From Fimbriimonadales bacterium (GTDB taxonomy: Bacteria; Armatimonadota; Fimbriimonadia; Fimbriimonadales; GBS-DC), in assembly GCA_026416655.1 (NCBI GenBank), contig JAOAES010000006.1:1-9189 (forward strand): a DNA stretch of 9,189 nt, read 5' to 3'. Numbering within the stretch: position 1 is the stretch's first letter; each line of letters starts with the position of its first letter. The translations under genes were made by a program, and so were the position numbers. Under the pieces are notes generated by a model that saw only the letters and a program-made list of their open reading frames with translations, ran no database searches and had not been told where the DNA came from. Positions 7,439 through 9,189 of this stretch are shown here, in pieces.

Positions 7439-7458
7439 AGTCTACCGTATCAGGTAGA
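7439..7458 (-). promoter_or_regulatory. Upstream site of thiL: possible leaderless -10 and small inverted repeat
   Basis: On the minus strand TAGACT (7439-7444, a TANNNT hexamer) ends 6 bases before the thiL ATG, the spacing expected of leaderless genes. It overlaps a 6-bp inverted repeat TCTACC (7441-7446) / GGTAGA (7453-7458) with a 6-base loop, which could be an operator or a short leader hairpin. It is too small for a TPP riboswitch, and no THI-box consensus was found. The call rests on short motifs only. Confidence 0.3.
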
Positions 7459-7469
7459 ATTTTCCCCCA

Positions 7470-7557
7470 GTGGCTTGGACAGGCGTGTCCAAGCAAAAGC
7501 GTGGCTTGGGCGTCCCGCCCAAGCAAAAAAACGCACGGACAGGATTGTCCGTGCTAC
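7470..7557. repeat. REP-like three-hairpin unit, copy 1 (hairpins A1, B1, C1)
   Basis: Three compact palindromes lie side by side. A1 (plus strand) is GTGG at 7470-7473, then stem CTTGGACA (7474-7481), loop GGCG, stem TGTCCAAG (7486-7493). B1 (plus strand) is GTGG at 7501-7504, stem CTTGGGCG (7505-7512), loop TCC, stem CGCCCAAG (7516-7523). C1 reads on the minus strand: GTAG (7557-7554), stem CACGGACA (7553-7546), loop ATCC, stem TGTCCGTG (7541-7534). All have an 8-bp perfect stem abutting a GTRG tetranucleotide, the hallmark of REP elements recognised by RAYT (TnpA_REP) transposases. B1 and C1 form an inverted pair around a run of seven A. The unit lies between divergent thiL and the PKD protein gene. 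The link to RAYT is inferred; no such gene is in the window. Confidence 0.85.
7525..7554 (-). terminator. Terminator-like hairpin plus T7 on the minus strand (C1)
   Basis: Read on the minus strand, the 9-bp stem GCACGGACA / TGTCCGTGC (7554-7533) is followed by G and then seven T (7531-7525), the form of a rho-independent terminator. It would stop leftward transcripts coming from antisense of the PKD/hisI genes before they reach thiL. No minus-strand gene lies directly upstream, so its role may be insulation, or the T-run may only be a REP linker. Confidence 0.35.
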
Positions 7558-7559
7558 AG

Positions 7560-7650
7560 GTGGCTTGGACAGGCGTGTCCAAGCATAAACTGTGTGGCTT
7601 GGGCGTCCCGCCCAAGCAAAAAAACGCACGGACAGGACTGTCCGTGTTAC
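7560..7650. repeat. REP-like three-hairpin unit, copy 2 (hairpins A2, B2, C2)
   Basis: This is a second copy of the same A-B-C unit, starting two bases after copy 1. A2 has GTGG at 7560-7563 and the identical stem and loop (7564-7583). B2 has GTGG at 7594-7597 and an identical palindrome (7598-7616). C2 (minus strand) has stem 7646-7639 / 7634-7627 and loop GTCC instead of ATCC; its foot is GTAA instead of GTAG. The stems are unchanged between copies, while the A-to-B linker differs in length and bases (7495-7500 against 7585-7593). The B-to-C linker, A7 then C, is identical. The unit ends 12 bases before the PKD protein's ATG, so C2 lies in its leader. Confidence 0.85.
7618..7647 (-). terminator. 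Terminator-like hairpin plus T7 on the minus strand (C2)
   Basis: This is the second copy of the arrangement seen at C1: an 8-bp GC-rich stem (extendable by a G-U pair at 7626/7647) followed on the minus strand by seven T (7624-7618). With C1 it would form a double block to leftward transcription into thiL. There is no gene for which it is the obvious terminator. Confidence 0.3.
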
Positions 7651-7662
7651 GGGGATATATCT

Positions 7663-8685
7663 ATGAAACATCTAATCTGGGCAAGCACACTGACGGTTGG
7701 GCTAATAGGCGCAGCGGCGGCAGACGCGACACTCTATGCAGGTCAGCCCGCTGCGGATTCAGGTATCACTCTACGCAGCTGGGGTTCGGGCACTATCGAA
7801 GACAGCGCGGAGACAACCTTTGTGGGAAGCCGCTCCATCAAAGTGCTAACGCGCGGGATGCTCTCAGGGGGCTGGATTGTGTTCAATAGCCCTCGCGACC
7901 TGCGCTCAGATCTGAACGCGCCCGACAAAGTGATTCGGTTCACACTGCGGTTTCCCGGTGTGAGCGGCGCGTCGGGCGGGGCTGCGGCGCCGGGCGGGGC
8001 GAGCGGTGCGCCACGCGGGGGGCCCGGCTTCGGCGGTGAAGGAGGTGCGCCACGCGGGGGACCCGGCTTCGGCGGTGAAGGGGGCGGTCCCCAAGCGCCT
8101 GGTGGCTTCGGCGGACCCGCAGCAGGAGGCGCAGGACAGTCAACCGCACCTAATCTGCGCGAACTGCGCCTTGCTTTCGAAACCAGCGACGGCAAGCGCA
8201 CGGAAACGCTCCTGCCCCTGCAGAACCTGCGCACTGAGGAATCGGGCTGGCAATCGATTAGCCTCCCGCTCAGCGCCATCGCAGGGCTACGCGAGACGAA
8301 CGGACAGATTACGAAAATCGGGCTGTTCGGCGATACGACGGGCGTCTTCTACATCGGCGAAATCCGCACCGTCTCCGAGACCGCCCCGATGCAGGGCTAC
8401 ATAGCCGTTCAGAACGCCTTCGGCTCCGTGTTCACCTCACGCAGCCACTCGCGACTCAGTATTGCCTCAGGCGACGAGCTGGTCTTCTTCGGCGTGGTGG
8501 AAGGCGTCAGCACGCCTGTCGAGTATCGCTGGAGTTTTGACGATCCTTCGCAAGTGGACGGCGTGGGCAACGTTGTGCGACGGCGGTTCCCCAAACGCGG
8601 CAACTACACGGTATACCTCACGATTGCCGACGCCCACGGCAATCGCCCGCCCACGACCGCCAAAATCGAGATTCAGGTGAACTAA
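7663..8685 (+). CDS. Secreted protein with a beta-sandwich domain, Gly-rich insert and C-terminal PKD domain
   Basis: The product is 340 residues. ATG 7663 is chosen because it opens a signal peptide (MKHLIWASTLTVGLIGAAAA, cleavage near AAAA-DA). The frame stays open back to GTG 7501, but those 54 codons are translated hairpin repeats and are not protein-like. Residues 21-100 and 161-238 resemble the two halves of a carbohydrate-binding/galactose-binding-like jelly roll (SIKVLTRGMLSGGWIVF, LRELRLAFETSDG, GWQSISLPLSAI, FYIGEIRTVSE). Between them is a Gly/Pro/Ala-rich insert (101-160) with a 13-residue unit present twice (115-127, 128-140). Residues of about 241-340 are a PKD-like domain: YRWSFDDP (288-295), then RRRFPKRGNYTVYLTIADAHGN (307-327, key residues G313, Y315, V317, D323). 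No catalytic site is visible; binding or cell-surface attachment is likely. The ribosome site is weak (GGGGAT), 12 bases after hairpin C2. hisI follows after one base. Confidence 0.8.
   Translation: MKHLIWASTLTVGLIGAAAADATLYAGQPAADSGITLRSWGSGTIEDSAETTFVGSRSIKVLTRGMLSGGWIVFNSPRDLRSDLNAPDKVIRFTLRFPGVSGASGGAAAPGGASGAPRGGPGFGGEGGAPRGGPGFGGEGGGPQAPGGFGGPAAGGAGQSTAPNLRELRLAFETSDGKRTETLLPLQNLRTEESGWQSISLPLSAIAGLRETNGQITKIGLFGDTTGVFYIGEIRTVSETAPMQGYIAVQNAFGSVFTSRSHSRLSIASGDELVFFGVVEGVSTPVEYRWSFDDPSQVDGVGNVVRRRFPKRGNYTVYLTIADAHGNRPPTTAKIEIQVN
8005..8082 (+). repeat. 39-bp tandem duplication inside the PKD-protein gene
   Basis: Bases 8005-8043 and 8044-8082 are the same 39-bp unit encoding GAPRGGPGFGGEG twice. 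They differ at two positions only, both synonymous glycine third bases (GGG/GGA at codon 6 and GGA/GGG at codon 13). It lies in the glycine-rich insert and suggests recent in-frame slippage or duplication with selection to keep the peptide. Confidence 0.92.
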
Positions 8686-8686
8686 C

Positions 8687-9064
8687 GTGGACTGGATCGA
8701 CTCGCTCAAGTATGACGCAAACGGTCTGATTCCCGCGATTATCCAGGACGCGGAGAACGGACAGGTACTGATGCTCGCCTACATGAATCGCGAGTCGCTG
8801 CGGCGCACAGTGGAGACAGGATTATGTACCTACTGGAGCCGCTCGCGTCAGCAGTTCTGGATCAAGGGCGAGACCAGCGGGCATGTGCAGCGCGTAAAGC
8901 GGTTGCTGGTGGATTGCGATGCTGACGCGGTGCTAATCCAAGTGGAGCAGGTCGGCGTCGCATGCCACACGGGGCACCGAAGCTGTTTTTATCGCGAGGC
9001 TCAGACCGACTCGCTGGTGGAAGTGGAACCGGTGCTGATTGAACCGGAGAAGATTTACGGTTGA
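8687..9064 (+). CDS. hisI: Phosphoribosyl-AMP cyclohydrolase
   Basis: HisI opens the adenine ring of phosphoribosyl-AMP to give ProFAR, step three of histidine biosynthesis, in the cytoplasm. This is a 125-residue single-domain form without the fused HisE pyrophosphohydrolase seen in many bacteria. The motifs are complete: GQVLMLAYMNRESL (25-38), TYWSRSR (48-54), WIKGETSGHVQ (58-68), DCDADAVL (76-83, magnesium ligands D76, D78, D80) and ACHTGHRSCFY (92-102). The zinc cysteines correspond to C77, C93 and C100. The C-terminus EKIYG is typical. The start is GTG 8687, one base after the PKD-protein stop and 6 bases after AGGTGA (8675-8680), which lies inside the upstream gene; translational coupling is likely. 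No other his gene is in the window; three GTAG hairpins follow immediately. Confidence 0.96.
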   Translation: MDWIDSLKYDANGLIPAIIQDAENGQVLMLAYMNRESLRRTVETGLCTYWSRSRQQFWIKGETSGHVQRVKRLLVDCDADAVLIQVEQVGVACHTGHRSCFYREAQTDSLVEVEPVLIEPEKIYG

Positions 9065-9067
9065 TTC

Positions 9068-9091
9068 CGTCGGCGGGGACGCCGACGCTAC
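9068..9091 (-). repeat. REP-like hairpin D1
   Basis: On the minus strand GTAG (9091-9088) abuts an 8-bp perfect stem, CGTCGGCG / CGCCGACG, with loop TCCC. It starts 4 bases after the hisI stop. No T-run follows in either direction, so it is not a standard terminator, though the hairpin could protect the 3' end of the mRNA. Confidence 0.85.
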
Positions 9092-9107
9092 ACAGTCGGG
9101 TCAATTT

Positions 9108-9130
9108 CGTCGGCGGGACGCTGACGCTAC
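9108..9130 (-). repeat. REP-like hairpin D2 (three-base loop, one wobble pair)
   Basis: This has the same layout as D1, 40 bases further on: GTAG (9130-9127), then an 8-bp stem with loop TCC. One stem base differs (9122 is T where D1 has C), giving a G-U pair in plus-strand RNA but an A-C mismatch in minus-strand RNA. The linker between D1 and D2 is nearly identical to that between D2 and D3. Confidence 0.82.
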
Positions 9131-9146
9131 GCAGTCGGATCAATTT

Positions 9147-9170
9147 CGTCGGCGGGGACGCCGACGCTAC
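9147..9170 (-). repeat. REP-like hairpin D3
   Basis: GTAG (9170-9167) abuts the same perfect stem and TCCC loop as D1, 39 bases after D2. The three hairpins are direct repeats separated by a near-identical linker (CAGTCGG-R-TCAATTTC), so D1-D3 look like a tandem array made by duplication of a 40-base unit. Confidence 0.85.
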
Positions 9171-9183
9171 GATTTCCTCGCGC

Positions 9184-9189
9184 GTAGCG
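9184..9189 (+). repeat. Likely start of an inverted D-type hairpin cut by the window edge
   Basis: The last six bases read GTAGCG on the plus strand, the foot and first stem bases expected of a D hairpin in the opposite orientation. CGCTACG (9165-9171) and CGTAGCG (9183-9189) are also inverted copies. This would give an inverted REP pair with D3, but only six bases are visible. Confidence 0.35.

Noticed and set aside
7439..7470. TPP riboswitch upstream of thiL
   Set aside because: Only about 40 bases lie between the hairpin array and the ATG, too short for a THI box, and no conserved core was seen.
7470..7650. Possible CRISPR array
   Set aside because: The repeats are short palindromes of four kinds in two orientations, the linkers are 2-9 bases and mostly alike, and no cas gene is present.
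7743..8279. A 178-codon minus-strand frame rich in Pro opposite the Gly-rich insert
   Set aside because: Its proline runs are the reverse complement of glycine codons in the PKD protein, which has a signal peptide and recognisable domains on the plus strand.
9068..9170. Possible CRISPR array or hisI intrinsic terminator
   Set aside because: The 15-17-base linkers are near-identical, not unique spacers, and no T-run follows any stem on the plus strand.

Overview
This is a G+C-rich bacterial window with tightly packed genes, several of them overlapping or only a few bases apart. Nothing in it fixes the taxonomy. The gene mix (a secreted PKD protein, a secreted propeller protein, an isolated nuoN, an isolated hisI) and the dense extragenic hairpins give me an impression of a thermophilic or poorly sampled phylum such as Armatimonadota, but this is a low-confidence guess.

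Left part (1-4885, minus strand): a probable four-gene operon, read right to left. It starts at a perfect TATAAT box near 4880-4885. In order it encodes a secreted beta-propeller-like protein (563 aa), an ABC-2 type ATPase (309 aa), its membrane permease (279 aa) and the N-terminal propeller half of a cytoplasmic S9-family (acylaminoacyl-peptidase-like) serine peptidase that runs off the left edge. The gaps are 15, 2 and 65 bases.

Middle (4886-7458): a divergent promoter region drives an isolated nuoN (complex I membrane subunit N) on the plus strand. It overlaps by 11 bases the 3' end of the convergent thiL (thiamine-monophosphate kinase) on the minus strand.

Right part (7459-9189): between the divergent thiL and a secreted PKD-domain protein lie two tandem copies of a three-hairpin unit. 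Each hairpin has a GTGG, GTAG or GTAA foot directly against an 8-bp palindrome, the layout known for REP sequences mobilised by RAYT (TnpA_REP) transposases. The PKD protein gene is followed after one base by hisI (phosphoribosyl-AMP cyclohydrolase). A second array of GTAG hairpins follows hisI and continues past the right edge. The hairpins are modular: two core stems and three foot stems occur in different combinations. This is the most interesting structure in the window. No transposase gene is present here.

No tRNA, rRNA, CRISPR array or insertion sequence was seen. No stretch longer than 300 bases lacks a gene.
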